In this document: positions 1-7,373 of the stretch, in pieces | Numbering within the stretch: position 1 is the stretch's first letter | Layout: every line of letters starts with the position of its first letter | DNA from: CAYUEQ01 sp964443805 | GTDB taxonomy: Bacteria; Bacillota_I; Bacilli_A; RF39; UBA660 | Reading direction: 5' to 3' | Assembly: GCA_964443805.1 (NCBI GenBank) | Contig: CAYUEQ010000036.1 | Coordinates: forward strand, 1 to 9,000 | Length of the DNA stretch: 9,000 nt | Made by a program: the position numbers and the translations under genes | Notes under the pieces: generated by a model | Databases searched by the model: none | Told to the model about the DNA's origin: nothing | What the model saw: the letters and a program-made list of their open reading frames with translations, nothing else

Positions 1-8
1 AACTTCAT
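1..8 (-). CDS. possible start of a further minus-strand gene, cut by the window edge
   Basis: On the minus strand an AGGGG (positions 23-19) is followed after 10 nt by an ATG at 8-6, which would begin Met-Lys. A second ATG at 18-16 (Met-Lys-Ile-Asp-Glu-Val) lies in another frame directly against the AGGGG, which is too close for normal ribosome binding. Only two to six codons are visible, so the product cannot be named. This rests on start and ribosome-site geometry alone. Confidence 0.25.
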
Positions 9-70
9 CAATTTTCATCCCCTATTCTTTTATATAAGAATAATACCATGTGTAGCAATCCTATTCAAGC

Positions 71-100
71 AAAAAAGGTAGAATAATTCCTACAAAAAAA
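71..100 (-). terminator. weak hairpin flanked by A/T runs, possible terminator
   Basis: GTAG at 78-81 pairs with CTAC at 90-93, and AA at 82-83 can pair with TT at 87-88, leaving a bulged C. Runs of A at 71-76 and 94-100 flank the hairpin, so either strand would carry a T-run after it. It lies about 70 nt past the methyltransferase stop. The stem is short. A second small hairpin (TGCTA/TAGCA, 135-148) lies between it and the stop. Either could end the methyltransferase transcript. Confidence 0.3.
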
Positions 101-165
101 TCAAAAAAACCTAAACCTTAAGATATATATAACATGCTATGGATAGCAGATAATACTATAAACTC

Positions 166-1304
166 TCAATTTAATAAATTGTTTTCATTTAATATATTAT
201 ATAGTTTTGGTGATAAATTAAATTCTTTATTTAAATTATTTACTTCTTTTAATAATTTGGTTTTTATATGATCTGGTATATGAGTTAGCTCTGCTCTTAT
301 TAATAAATTCTTAGGTGTATAAGTTATATCTATAAATTCAAGTAGTTGAACTTTATAAGACATTACTTCAAGCAAATTACATCTAATTATATCGGTATAT
401 AGAGCCGATATTCTTTCTTTAGCTATTCCATATCGAGTTATAATAGAAAACTCATCACTTTTTATTTGAGTATTAAGTTCATGCTGACAACAAGGAACTG
501 AGAAAATCATTTTAGCATTCCATTTAATAGCGTTAAATAATGCATAATCAGTTGCTGTATCACAAGCATGGAGTGTTATTACCATATCTACTGGAAATTC
601 ATTTTCATATTCCTCAATACTACCTACTTTAAAAGATAAACCATCATAGTTATATTTTTTTGATAAAGTATTACATTCATTAATAACTGATTCTTTTAAA
701 TCAAGTCCGATTATTTTAGTATCTGTTTTTTTATTTCAGTTAAGAAATAATAAAGAATAAAAGTTAGATATGATTTACCGCATCCAAAGTCAATTATATT
801 TAATGATTGATATTCATCTTTAATAGAATCATTAATTATTTCGATAAATCTATTAATTTGACGATATTTGTCATACATTGAATTAACTATTTTACCATCT
901 TTAGTAAAAACACCCATATCAATTAATGGTTTTATTAAAGTTCCTTCTTGTAAGATATATTGTTTTTTTCGATTATGGTTTTTAGTAGCAATACTCTTAT
1001 TATGTTTATTTTTAGAATACATCACTTTTCCTTTTTTAGATATTTTTATACTGTATTCATATCCTTCATCCCAAGCATTTAGTTGCTTATAGTTATTCAT
1101 TTGTTTATTTATATATGCAATTATATCAGTTATATTTTCATGGAATACTTGAGTTTTAGTAAATTTAGTTAATAAATAAAATTCATTAGTATAATCAATT
1201 TTTATTTTATGATATTTATAATCTTTATTCACTAAATTACTTAGTGTTATTTTAATTATTTTATTTTCAAATGTCTTATTTATTTGTTTCTCTAAATTAT
1301 TCAT
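166..1304 (-). CDS. class I SAM-dependent methyltransferase (Methyltransf_32-like), interrupted by a -1 frameshift
   Basis: Two consecutive frames form one protein. The first part (1304 down to 726, 193 residues) has an N-terminal RNA-binding-like or unassigned region, the segment FTKDGKIVNSMYDKYRQINR, and the SAM-binding motif DFGCGKSYL at about residues 172-180. It would end at a TAA at 713-711. Shifting -1 at a run of seven A (732-726) restores the family sequence: TDTKIIGLDLKES (second strand with acidic Asp), then HACDTATDYAL, then SVPCCQHELN, the motif IV-like catalytic/substrate loop. It ends in TGA at 168-166. The fused product is about 379 residues, close to the roughly 390 I expect for this Firmicutes family, which is related to eukaryotic METTL25/RRNAD1-type proteins; the substrate is unknown. 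The ATG start at 1304 has GAGGG six nt upstream. The family assignment is from recalled similarity. The split could be a sequencing error, a mutation, or recoding. Confidence 0.75.
726..732 (-). other. A AAA AAA heptamer at the frameshift point
   Basis: In the incoming zero frame the codons are ATA AAA AAA CAG, so the seven A sit exactly as X XXY YYZ, the classic -1 slippery arrangement. A -1 slip gives ACA GAT ACT AAA, which leads straight into the downstream methyltransferase frame. No convincing stimulatory hairpin or pseudoknot is obvious just downstream in this AT-rich stretch. A run of this kind is also prone to indel error and to polymerase slippage. Confidence 0.6.
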
Positions 1305-1320
1305 GTTTTTCCCTCACTTA

Positions 1321-1348
1321 AATAAAAAGTTAGTATAATACTAACTTT
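1321..1348 (-). terminator. intrinsic terminator after alaS
   Basis: AAAGTTAGT (1326-1334) and ACTAACTTT (1340-1348) form a perfect 9-bp stem with a 5-nt loop. On the minus strand it is followed by a T-rich tail (TTATTT). It starts 5 nt past the alaS stop codon and lies just before the methyltransferase ribosome binding site. It should therefore end the AI-2E/kinase/alaS transcript, although some readthrough into the methyltransferase is possible. Confidence 0.75.
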
Positions 1349-1353
1349 AAATT

Positions 1354-3132
1354 TTATTCTAATATCGCTCTAATTCTTCTAACTCCAGCAGCTGAAGATT
1401 GTTCTTTTTTAATTTTAAATGTTCCTATTTCTCCAGTGTTTTTTACATGTGGTCCTCCGCAAATTTCAACAGAAACATTTTCAATTGTATATACCTTAAC
1501 AGTATCACCATATTTATTATCAAATGTACCATGAGCACCTAATTCTTTAGCATCATCATAACTCATCTCTTGCATTGTAACTGGAATATTCTGTTTAATA
1601 ATATCATTTACTCTTTGTTCTAGTTCTTCTTTTTCTTCATCAGTCATTTTACGATCGAAACTAAAATCAAATCTAACTCTATCACTATTTATATTAGCTC
1701 CTCTTTGAACAACAGTATCTCCAAACATATCTTGTAGTGATGCTAACATTATATGAGTTAGTGTATGGTATTTAATAGTTTGCTCACTATTATCTGCAAG
1801 TCCCCCTTTAGCGGCCCCTGCTTCAAGAGTTTTAGACCTTTCTTGGTGTTCTTTAAACTTTTGATGGAATCCTTCCTCATCAACCTCTAAGTTGTGTTCT
1901 AAAGCAAGTTCTATAGTCATTTCTAGTGGAAAACCAAAAGTATCAAACAATTTAAATGTATCTTCACCACTAATTACATTTCCTTGCAGTCTTTTGATTA
2001 CTTTATTAAACATTCTTTCTCCAGATCTTAGTGTGTTTTTAAATTTAGTTTCTTCTTTTTCAAGTTCTTGAAATATAAATTCTTGGTTTTTTTCTATTTC
2101 TGGATAAAACTCTTTATTATCTTTGATTACTTCTTTAGCTAGAATTGTTAAAGAGTTTTCATTAACTTCTAATTTTATTAAATTTCTAATAGCTCTTCTA
2201 AGTAATCTTCTTAAGATATAGCCTTGACCAACATTTGATGGTGCAACACCATTAACATCTCCTAAGATAAATACTCCTGTTCTAATATGATCCATTATAA
2301 TTCTAAAAGAAATCATATTATCTTCATATTTTTTATTAGTTATTTCTTCTAACTTAACTTTTAAATTAAAAAATAAATCAGTATCATAAACACTCTTTTG
2401 ATTATTCAATATATATAAAGTTCTATCTAAACCCATTCCGGTATCGACATTTGCATTTTTTAATTTAGTTACTTTACCATTCTCATCTTTATAAAACTCC
2501 ATAAACACATTGTTCCAGATTTCTACATAACGTCCACAATCACATGCTGGGGAGCAGTCTTTATTATCACAAATAATCCCTGTATCATAAAATATTTCAG
2601 TATCTGGACCACAAGGACCTACACCACTACCTAAAATCCAAAAATTATGTTCTTTAGGTAAAAAGAATATATGCGATTTATCAATATTTTCTTCTAATAA
2701 AGCATTATAAGCTTCCATATCTTTAGGAAAATCTTCATCACCTTCAAAACATGTAAAATATAACTTTTCTACATCAATGTTTAAATAATTCTTACTAGTT
2801 AAAAATTCAATACTCATTGCTAGAGATTCTTTTTTAAAATAATCTCCTAAACTCCAGTTTCCTAACATTTCAAAACTAGTTAAATGAGTATCATCACCTA
2901 TTTCTTCAATATCAACTGTTCTCAAGCATTTTTGAACCCCTACTAACCTTTTTCCGCCTGGATGTGTTTCTCCTAGTAAATAAGGCACTAGAGGTTGCAT
3001 CCCAGCTGTTGTAAATAACACAGTTGGATCGTTTTCTGGTATTAACGATGCACTAGGTACTAGAGTGTGATTATATTTTTTAAAGAAATCAAAATATAGA
3101 TTCCTTAGTTCATTTGATGTTAACTTCTTCAT
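1354..3132 (-). CDS. alaS: alanyl-tRNA synthetase, short form lacking the C-terminal domain
   Basis: This enzyme charges tRNA-Ala with alanine in the cytoplasm and edits mischarged Ser/Gly. The 592 residues contain the class II catalytic core: motif 1 around NDPTVLFTTAGMQPL (34-48), motif 2 around SFEMLGNWSLGDYFKKE (86-102), and motif 3 GMGLDRTL (232-239). A Cys cluster (C188, C193, C197, C199) looks like an inserted zinc knuckle. The tRNA-recognition helices follow, then the editing domain with HTLTH (456-460) and CGGPH (558-562), its zinc ligands. The protein stops just after the editing domain at RRIRAILE, whereas usual bacterial AlaRS is about 870-880 residues with an oligomerisation/C-Ala region. 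There is no sign of a broken extension, since a terminator follows directly. AAAGGA lies 7 nt before the ATG. It is 16 nt downstream of the kinase gene in the same operon. It could instead be an AlaRS-related paralogue, but the complete motifs and Bacillus-like context favour the real synthetase. Confidence 0.9.
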   Translation of the reverse strand: MKKLTSNELRNLYFDFFKKYNHTLVPSASLIPENDPTVLFTTAGMQPLVPYLLGETHPGGKRLVGVQKCLRTVDIEEIGDDTHLTSFEMLGNWSLGDYFKKESLAMSIEFLTSKNYLNIDVEKLYFTCFEGDEDFPKDMEAYNALLEENIDKSHIFFLPKEHNFWILGSGVGPCGPDTEIFYDTGIICDNKDCSPACDCGRYVEIWNNVFMEFYKDENGKVTKLKNANVDTGMGLDRTLYILNNQKSVYDTDLFFNLKVKLEEITNKKYEDNMISFRIIMDHIRTGVFILGDVNGVAPSNVGQGYILRRLLRRAIRNLIKLEVNENSLTILAKEVIKDNKEFYPEIEKNQEFIFQELEKEETKFKNTLRSGERMFNKVIKRLQGNVISGEDTFKLFDTFGFPLEMTIELALEHNLEVDEEGFHQKFKEHQERSKTLEAGAAKGGLADNSEQTIKYHTLTHIMLASLQDMFGDTVVQRGANINSDRVRFDFSFDRKMTDEEKEELEQRVNDIIKQNIPVTMQEMSYDDAKELGAHGTFDNKYGDTVKVYTIENVSVEICGGPHVKNTGEIGTFKIKKEQSSAAGVRRIRAILE

Positions 3133-3148
3133 TATTTATTCCTTTCAA

Positions 3149-3691
3149 TTAATTAATTTCTTCTAAAATACTATATACTACTCTCTTTAAACTTTCAAGT
3201 GATGAGCTATTTTCAATAACATAATCAAAATCATCCATTTTATCAATTGAAGTTTCTGTAGTATGGTTTTTTTGTATTTCATTTAAATTATTATCTTTAT
3301 TTCTATTAACTTTTATCGAATAGACATTTTTATATTCATTTTTTATTTCACTTAGTTCAAGCGGCAGACGAACATCAGAAACAATTACATTATCAGCATA
3401 GTTACTATATATTTTTATATCATCTATCATTCTACATGTAAAAAAGTATTTAGTATGTATTTCTTCTCTTATGCTTGAACCTAAATCTTGAAGAAATGTT
3501 CTAGGTTTATTTTCCTCTAAACCATTCCATTCTAATAACTCTATAGCAAATGTTTTTATATACTTAGCATATGAAGTTATAACTGTAGTTTCGGACTTTT
3601 CTTTATAATATTCTTTTATTATTTCTGCAACAGTGTTTTTACCACTTGATGCCTTACCACCAATTAAAAATATTTTAAACTTTCTTTTCAT
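3149..3691 (-). CDS. P-loop kinase, similar to deoxynucleoside-monophosphate kinases
   Basis: The 180-residue cytoplasmic protein starts with a beta strand and a Walker A loop, GGKASSGKNT (residues 11-20, K18 the phosphate-binding Lys). Further on are KPRTFLQDLGSSIREE, an aromatic FFTCRMIDDI segment, and SDVRLPLEL, the pattern I associate with phage-type and Firmicutes dNMP kinases. The likely reaction is ATP-dependent phosphorylation of a nucleoside monophosphate. Dephospho-CoA kinase-like or adenylate kinase-like activity cannot be excluded. I chose the ATG at 3691 because GGAAG lies 8 nt upstream. An in-frame TTG at 3739 has no ribosome site and would overlap the upstream gene by 65 nt. 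With the chosen start, the overlap with the AI-2E gene is 17 nt, suggesting translational coupling. It lies between that transporter and alaS in one operon. Confidence 0.7.
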   Translation of the reverse strand: MKRKFKIFLIGGKASSGKNTVAEIIKEYYKEKSETTVITSYAKYIKTFAIELLEWNGLEENKPRTFLQDLGSSIREEIHTKYFFTCRMIDDIKIYSNYADNVIVSDVRLPLELSEIKNEYKNVYSIKVNRNKDNNLNEIQKNHTTETSIDKMDDFDYVIENSSSLESLKRVVYSILEEIN

Positions 3692-4856
3692 CTTTTTTTC
3701 TTCCAATATATACTTTTCTTGTTGTACCTTCATAATCAAATAAATTATATTTACTTATTATAAAGATAATTAGTTCTTTAGCAACCGCTATAGTTGGTGT
3801 TGCAATTATCATTCCAATAATCCCAAAAAAGTATCCAAATACTAATAATCCAACCATTATTGATACCGGATGAATTTTTAACTTTTTACTCATAACTACT
3901 GGAACAACTAAATTACCATCAATAGTTTGAATCAACGCAATCATTACTCCGACTAAAATACCAATTGATGTTCCTTGTGAAAACCCAACTATCATAGCTG
4001 GTAATGCACCGATATAAGGTCCAACATATGGAATTACATTTGTTATCGCACAGAATAAAGCAAATAAGACTGGGGCTTTTAAGCCAATAACCATAAAGGC
4101 GATAGTACATCCGATAAATATAACTAATGAGCTAATTAATGAACCTTGAACAAAATTATATAATTGAACACTAATTTTATCCATTAATTTAGTAAGTTCA
4201 TATCTATGTCTTTTAGGAAAAACATTTAAGAAATTTTTACTAATGCTGTTAAAGTTAAGTAATAGATAAAAACCGATAACTAAACTGATAAAAAATATTC
4301 CAATCCCAGAGAAGAATGAAGTAATAAGACTAACTAATGAATTAGGAAGATTAGTAATAATGTTTTGAACAACATCATCTAACATCCCAAAAATGTTATT
4401 TTCAATAGCTGTTACATCTATTCCTTGGAGATTGTTTAAAGAACTAAATATATTACCTATAAATTCTTCTACTCTATTAAATATATTAGGTATCATCGAT
4501 ATAAGATCGTTTAATTGACCATTGACTAAAGGAATTAATGTTAATACGACTAAAAATATAACTCCTATTAATGTTAAATAGATTAATCCTGCACCTATAA
4601 TTCTTTTAAAACCATTTTTTTCAAGCCAGTTGACAATTGGGTTTAATAGCCAAGCTATAACTAATCCAATAAAAAATGGTGCGCATACTTTAAGTAGTTT
4701 TAATAAAAAATCTAATATTTTCCATTCTTTAAATACTAAAGTTGTTAAAAATATAATACCTACTATTACTACAATATAAAATATTTTAAGTAATTTACTT
4801 GTTAAAGTAAGTGTTTCATTTAATTTATTATAATTAATATCTTTATCTTTTTTCAT
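3675..4856 (-). CDS. AI-2E family membrane transporter (YrrI/YtvI-like)
   Basis: A polytopic membrane protein of 393 residues. Hydrophobic segments start near residue 22, with a pair of N-terminal helices, then a helix around 86-108. A long polar extracytoplasmic-type stretch (about 110-170) is rich in amphipathic helix. A block of further helices follows, including PYVGPYIGALPAMIVGF and, near the C-terminus, FGYFFGIIGMIIATP. This layout and the Gly/Pro motifs match the AI-2E transporter family (PF01594). Members export or exchange small solutes or ions; the name comes from one member linked to autoinducer-2 and should not be read as function here. The tail is basic (RKVYIGRKKDEKK). The ATG has GGAGG 7 nt upstream and an extended -10 promoter. 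It is the first gene of an operon with the kinase and alaS, matching the yrrI-alaS order I recall from B. subtilis. Confidence 0.88.
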   Translation of the reverse strand: MKKDKDINYNKLNETLTLTSKLLKIFYIVVIVGIIFLTTLVFKEWKILDFLLKLLKVCAPFFIGLVIAWLLNPIVNWLEKNGFKRIIGAGLIYLTLIGVIFLVVLTLIPLVNGQLNDLISMIPNIFNRVEEFIGNIFSSLNNLQGIDVTAIENNIFGMLDDVVQNIITNLPNSLVSLITSFFSGIGIFFISLVIGFYLLLNFNSISKNFLNVFPKRHRYELTKLMDKISVQLYNFVQGSLISSLVIFIGCTIAFMVIGLKAPVLFALFCAITNVIPYVGPYIGALPAMIVGFSQGTSIGILVGVMIALIQTIDGNLVVPVVMSKKLKIHPVSIMVGLLVFGYFFGIIGMIIATPTIAVAKELIIFIISKYNLFDYEGTTRKVYIGRKKDEKKV

Positions 4857-4886
4857 GAATATTCCTCCAATTTTAATCCTATTAAA

Positions 4887-4916
4887 ATTATATCACATTC
4901 AAAATAAAAAACACAA
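4887..4916 (-). promoter_or_regulatory. sigma-A promoter with extended -10 for the AI-2E/kinase/alaS operon
   Basis: The minus strand reads TGATATAAT, a perfect TATAAT (4892-4887) with the TGn extension. A weak -35 TTGTGT (4916-4911) lies 18 nt upstream. The GGAGG of the AI-2E gene follows about 20 nt later. The -35 lies 5 nt past the preceding terminator hairpin. Confidence 0.7.
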
Positions 4917-4920
4917 AATA

Positions 4921-4940
4921 AAAATCCATCTCTGGATTTT
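4921..4940 (-). terminator. intrinsic terminator ending the recD2/small-protein operon
   Basis: AAAATCCA (4921-4928) and TGGATTTT (4933-4940) form an 8-bp stem with a TCTC loop. On the minus strand the stem's own TTTT continues into TATTTTGTG. It begins 2 nt beyond the stop of the 53-aa gene and immediately precedes the next promoter, so it separates the two operons. Confidence 0.7.
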
Positions 4941-4942
4941 CT

Positions 4943-5104
4943 TTAATTTAGTTTGTTCATTTTGTTTTGAGCAGTATCTACAGCCGTATTGACTAATCTT
5001 CGAGCTTTTAACTTAGTTTGGGTATTAGACATCATGAATGTAGCTGCTGCTGCTCCAAGTCCCATCCCGCCGATCATAAACATTGCCGCACTTTTTGCTT
5101 TCAA
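4943..5104 (-). CDS. small Gly/Ala-rich membrane-type protein, 53 aa, in the position of B. subtilis yrzQ
   Basis: A short frame read from a TTG at 5104-5102 gives a protein beginning MLKAKSAAMFMIGGMGLG, then AAAATFMMSN and a basic/amphipathic tail (KLKARRLVNTAVDTAQNKMN). It has one hydrophobic, glycine- and alanine-rich segment at about residues 7-26, consistent with one membrane helix and a cytoplasmic helical tail. AAGGA (5119-5115) sits 10 nt before the TTG. An in-frame GTG at 5113 is too close to it. The TAA at 4945-4943 is followed 2 nt later by a terminator. The gene lies between recD2 and the AI-2E gene, where I recall B. subtilis has small genes (yrzR, yrzQ), so it may be related to YrzQ (DUF3918). 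That link is positional plus general resemblance, not shown by alignment. No function is known to me. Confidence 0.6.
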   Translation of the reverse strand: MKAKSAAMFMIGGMGLGAAAATFMMSNTQTKLKARRLVNTAVDTAQNKMNKLN

Positions 5105-5145
5105 TAAAATCACATCCTTACATCTATATTTTGACCTAAAAATGT

Positions 5146-7329
5146 TTATTTATACATTAATTTGGGTTTTAAACCAGTTTTTCTAACCTTACTATAATCA
5201 TTATTTATTGCCATTAAAAATGCTGTTTCTTCTCCTAATATAATCAAGCTTTTTTTAGCTCTAGAAACTCCCGTATAGATTAGTTTATTGTATAACATTC
5301 GATGATAATATCTACTTACTGGCAATATTACATGATCAAATTCTGAACCTTGTGATTTATGAATTGAAATTGCATAGGCATGTTTTAAATAATATGACTC
5401 TTCCCTATCATATTCAACTACTGTACCATCAAAATTAACTCGTAGAATATTTTTATTTTTACTAGTTGGTTTTAATACCTCTTCAATATATCCTATATCA
5501 CCATTAAATACATTATTATCTGGATCATTAACTTGTTGGAGAATTTTATCATTTTCTCTAAAAGTATATTCTCCTACCTTAACTTCTTTTTTATTCTTAG
5601 TTTTTGAATTAAACAAGTCTTGAAGCATTATATTTAAATTATCTATCCCATTTTCTCCTTTATACATTGGAACAAGCACTTGAATATGTTCTTCATTTAA
5701 GTCTTTTTCTAGTGATTTAAGACATATTTGTTGAATCATACTCTTAATTCCACTACTAGGTGTTTTAATAAAGCTATAATCATCATGATTATCAGAATAA
5801 GTAGTTAATTCTTTATTTTTAATTTCATCTGCAAGTATTGGTATATAAGAATTATTACTCTGACGATATATTTCAGTTAAATTAATATGAACAAATTTAT
5901 TTGATTCTATTAAATCATTTAAAACCAATCCGGGTCCAACACTTGGTAGTTGATTTGAATCCCCAACTAATACTAATTGAACATTATGATTAATTCCATC
6001 TAGTAATGATGCCATTAATAAAGTATCTATCATACTCATTTCATCTACTATAATTAGTTTATGATTATTTTTATTATATTTATCAACTGCAAATAAATTA
6101 TTGCTTTTATTCCATTTTAAATAACGGTGGATTGTCATAGCTGGTAGATTTGTCGACTCACTCATCTTCTTACTTGCTCTTCCAGTTGGAGCAATTAATG
6201 CAACATCTCTTAATATTTCATCTGCCGATAACTTTCTTAAATGACAATAACTTTTTACAATTCCATTTATTATAGTAGTTTTACCAGTTCCTGGACCTCC
6301 AGTTATTATCGTAACTCTATTTTTCAATGCTGCCATAACGGCTTTTCTTTGATCAGAGCTATATTTAATTCCAAATTCTTTTTCATAAGTAGTTAAAACA
6401 TTACTTAAATTATTAAATTCCTGATCTTTAAGTAAACTTATTTTTGTTAAACTATCAGCTATTGTATTCTCATAATCATAGTATTCATATAAATAATAAT
6501 TATCTTCTTCAACTACTATTTTTTCTTCATCCAACAAATAATTTAAATGATTAAAAAATTCTTCTTCATTTAATATTATTTGAAACTCATTTTTTAAATA
6601 AGAATATATTTCATCCTTTGTACTATATGTATCCCCTGATGAAAAAGAAATTCTTTTCATCGTTTCAATAATACATGCTCGACATCTAATATCAGAGTCA
6701 ACTTCTCCATATCTCAAATATAAACTGTCAACTTTTTTAAAATCAATTATTTCAGTGATATTATAAATGTTTTCTTCTATTTTTTCTTTAATAGTTACTC
6801 CGTATTCATTAAAAATATTTAATGCTTCTTTATTACTAAATCCAAGCGATTGTAAATAAATCAATGTATCATCACTACCACTATATTCTATTAAAGAATT
6901 ATATATATTAGTTGCTCTTTTCTCACTTATATTAGGCACTAACAAAAGATTAGATTTATTTTCTTTTATTTTATCAATTGCATCCTCACCTAAAACATCA
7001 ACTATAGCAGTAGCTGTTTTTTCTCCACATCCTTTTATTAAGGGACTTGCCAAAAATTCAATTATTGCATCTTTGCCTTCAGGAATTACTTTTTCATAAT
7101 TATCGACTTGATATTGGTAACCGAACTTAGGATGATCGATTAATTTACCATAAAAGATATACGTATCTTCTTCATTTAAATCTCCAAAATAACCTGTAAA
7201 AGTTATAGTTTTATTTAAAAAATCATCCATTTCTTTATCATTTGTTTCTTTAACACGAAAAAGTCCGACTTTATAGCCAGAACTATTATTATATATACTA
7301 TTTCTATATTTTCCTTTGATGTAATTCAA
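5146..7329 (-). CDS. recD2: RecD2 (YrrC) 5'-3' DNA helicase, superfamily 1B
   Basis: An ATP-driven 5'-3' helicase acting in DNA repair and replication-fork maintenance without RecBC. Numbering from an ATG at 7347: an OB-like N-terminal region (about 8-90), helix-hairpin-helix-type repeats (about 100-225), and then the motor. The motor carries Walker A GGPGTGKTT (350-358), motif Ia APTGRASKKM, Walker B LIIVDEMSMID (431-441), motif III VGDSNQLPSVGPG (461-473), YRQ (494-496), HKSQGSEFD (663-671), and YTGVSRAKK (691-699) containing the arginine finger. The length of about 727-733 residues is normal for the family. I prefer the TTG at 7329-7327, because AGGTGG lies exactly 5 nt before it and the protein then opens MNYIKGKYRNSIY, like relatives. 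The ATG at 7347 has no ribosome site. It follows the 142-aa gene by about 40 nt, in the same operon. Confidence 0.95.
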   Translation of the reverse strand: MNYIKGKYRNSIYNNSSGYKVGLFRVKETNDKEMDDFLNKTITFTGYFGDLNEEDTYIFYGKLIDHPKFGYQYQVDNYEKVIPEGKDAIIEFLASPLIKGCGEKTATAIVDVLGEDAIDKIKENKSNLLLVPNISEKRATNIYNSLIEYSGSDDTLIYLQSLGFSNKEALNIFNEYGVTIKEKIEENIYNITEIIDFKKVDSLYLRYGEVDSDIRCRACIIETMKRISFSSGDTYSTKDEIYSYLKNEFQIILNEEEFFNHLNYLLDEEKIVVEEDNYYLYEYYDYENTIADSLTKISLLKDQEFNNLSNVLTTYEKEFGIKYSSDQRKAVMAALKNRVTIITGGPGTGKTTIINGIVKSYCHLRKLSADEILRDVALIAPTGRASKKMSESTNLPAMTIHRYLKWNKSNNLFAVDKYNKNNHKLIIVDEMSMIDTLLMASLLDGINHNVQLVLVGDSNQLPSVGPGLVLNDLIESNKFVHINLTEIYRQSNNSYIPILADEIKNKELTTYSDNHDDYSFIKTPSSGIKSMIQQICLKSLEKDLNEEHIQVLVPMYKGENGIDNLNIMLQDLFNSKTKNKKEVKVGEYTFRENDKILQQVNDPDNNVFNGDIGYIEEVLKPTSKNKNILRVNFDGTVVEYDREESYYLKHAYAISIHKSQGSEFDHVILPVSRYYHRMLYNKLIYTGVSRAKKSLIILGEETAFLMAINNDYSKVRKTGLKPKLMYK

Positions 7330-7373
7330 TTTGACCACCTGATTCATATTCTATCATGTCTTTTAACAAAACC

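Noticed and set aside
1..165. A DGR template repeat or reverse-transcriptase fragment in the left end
   Set aside because: The stretch is plain AT-rich sequence with weak hairpins and no resemblance to the variable region scaffold.
166..168. Mycoplasma-type code with TGA read as Trp
   Set aside because: TGA falls at natural protein ends here and at 7376-7374, and all Trp codons checked are TGG with no in-frame TGA inside genes.
868..1092. A 74-codon open frame on the plus strand
   Set aside because: It is the complement of the methyltransferase coding sequence, with no ribosome site or recognisable product. The minus-strand frame carries family motifs.
3919..4110. A 63-codon minus-strand frame inside the AI-2E gene
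   Set aside because: It is an out-of-frame shadow of a clearly recognised membrane protein.
4989..5186. A 65-codon open frame on the plus strand
   Set aside because: It runs antisense to the 53-aa gene and the 3' end of recD2. The opposite strand has the ribosome site, terminator and sensible composition.
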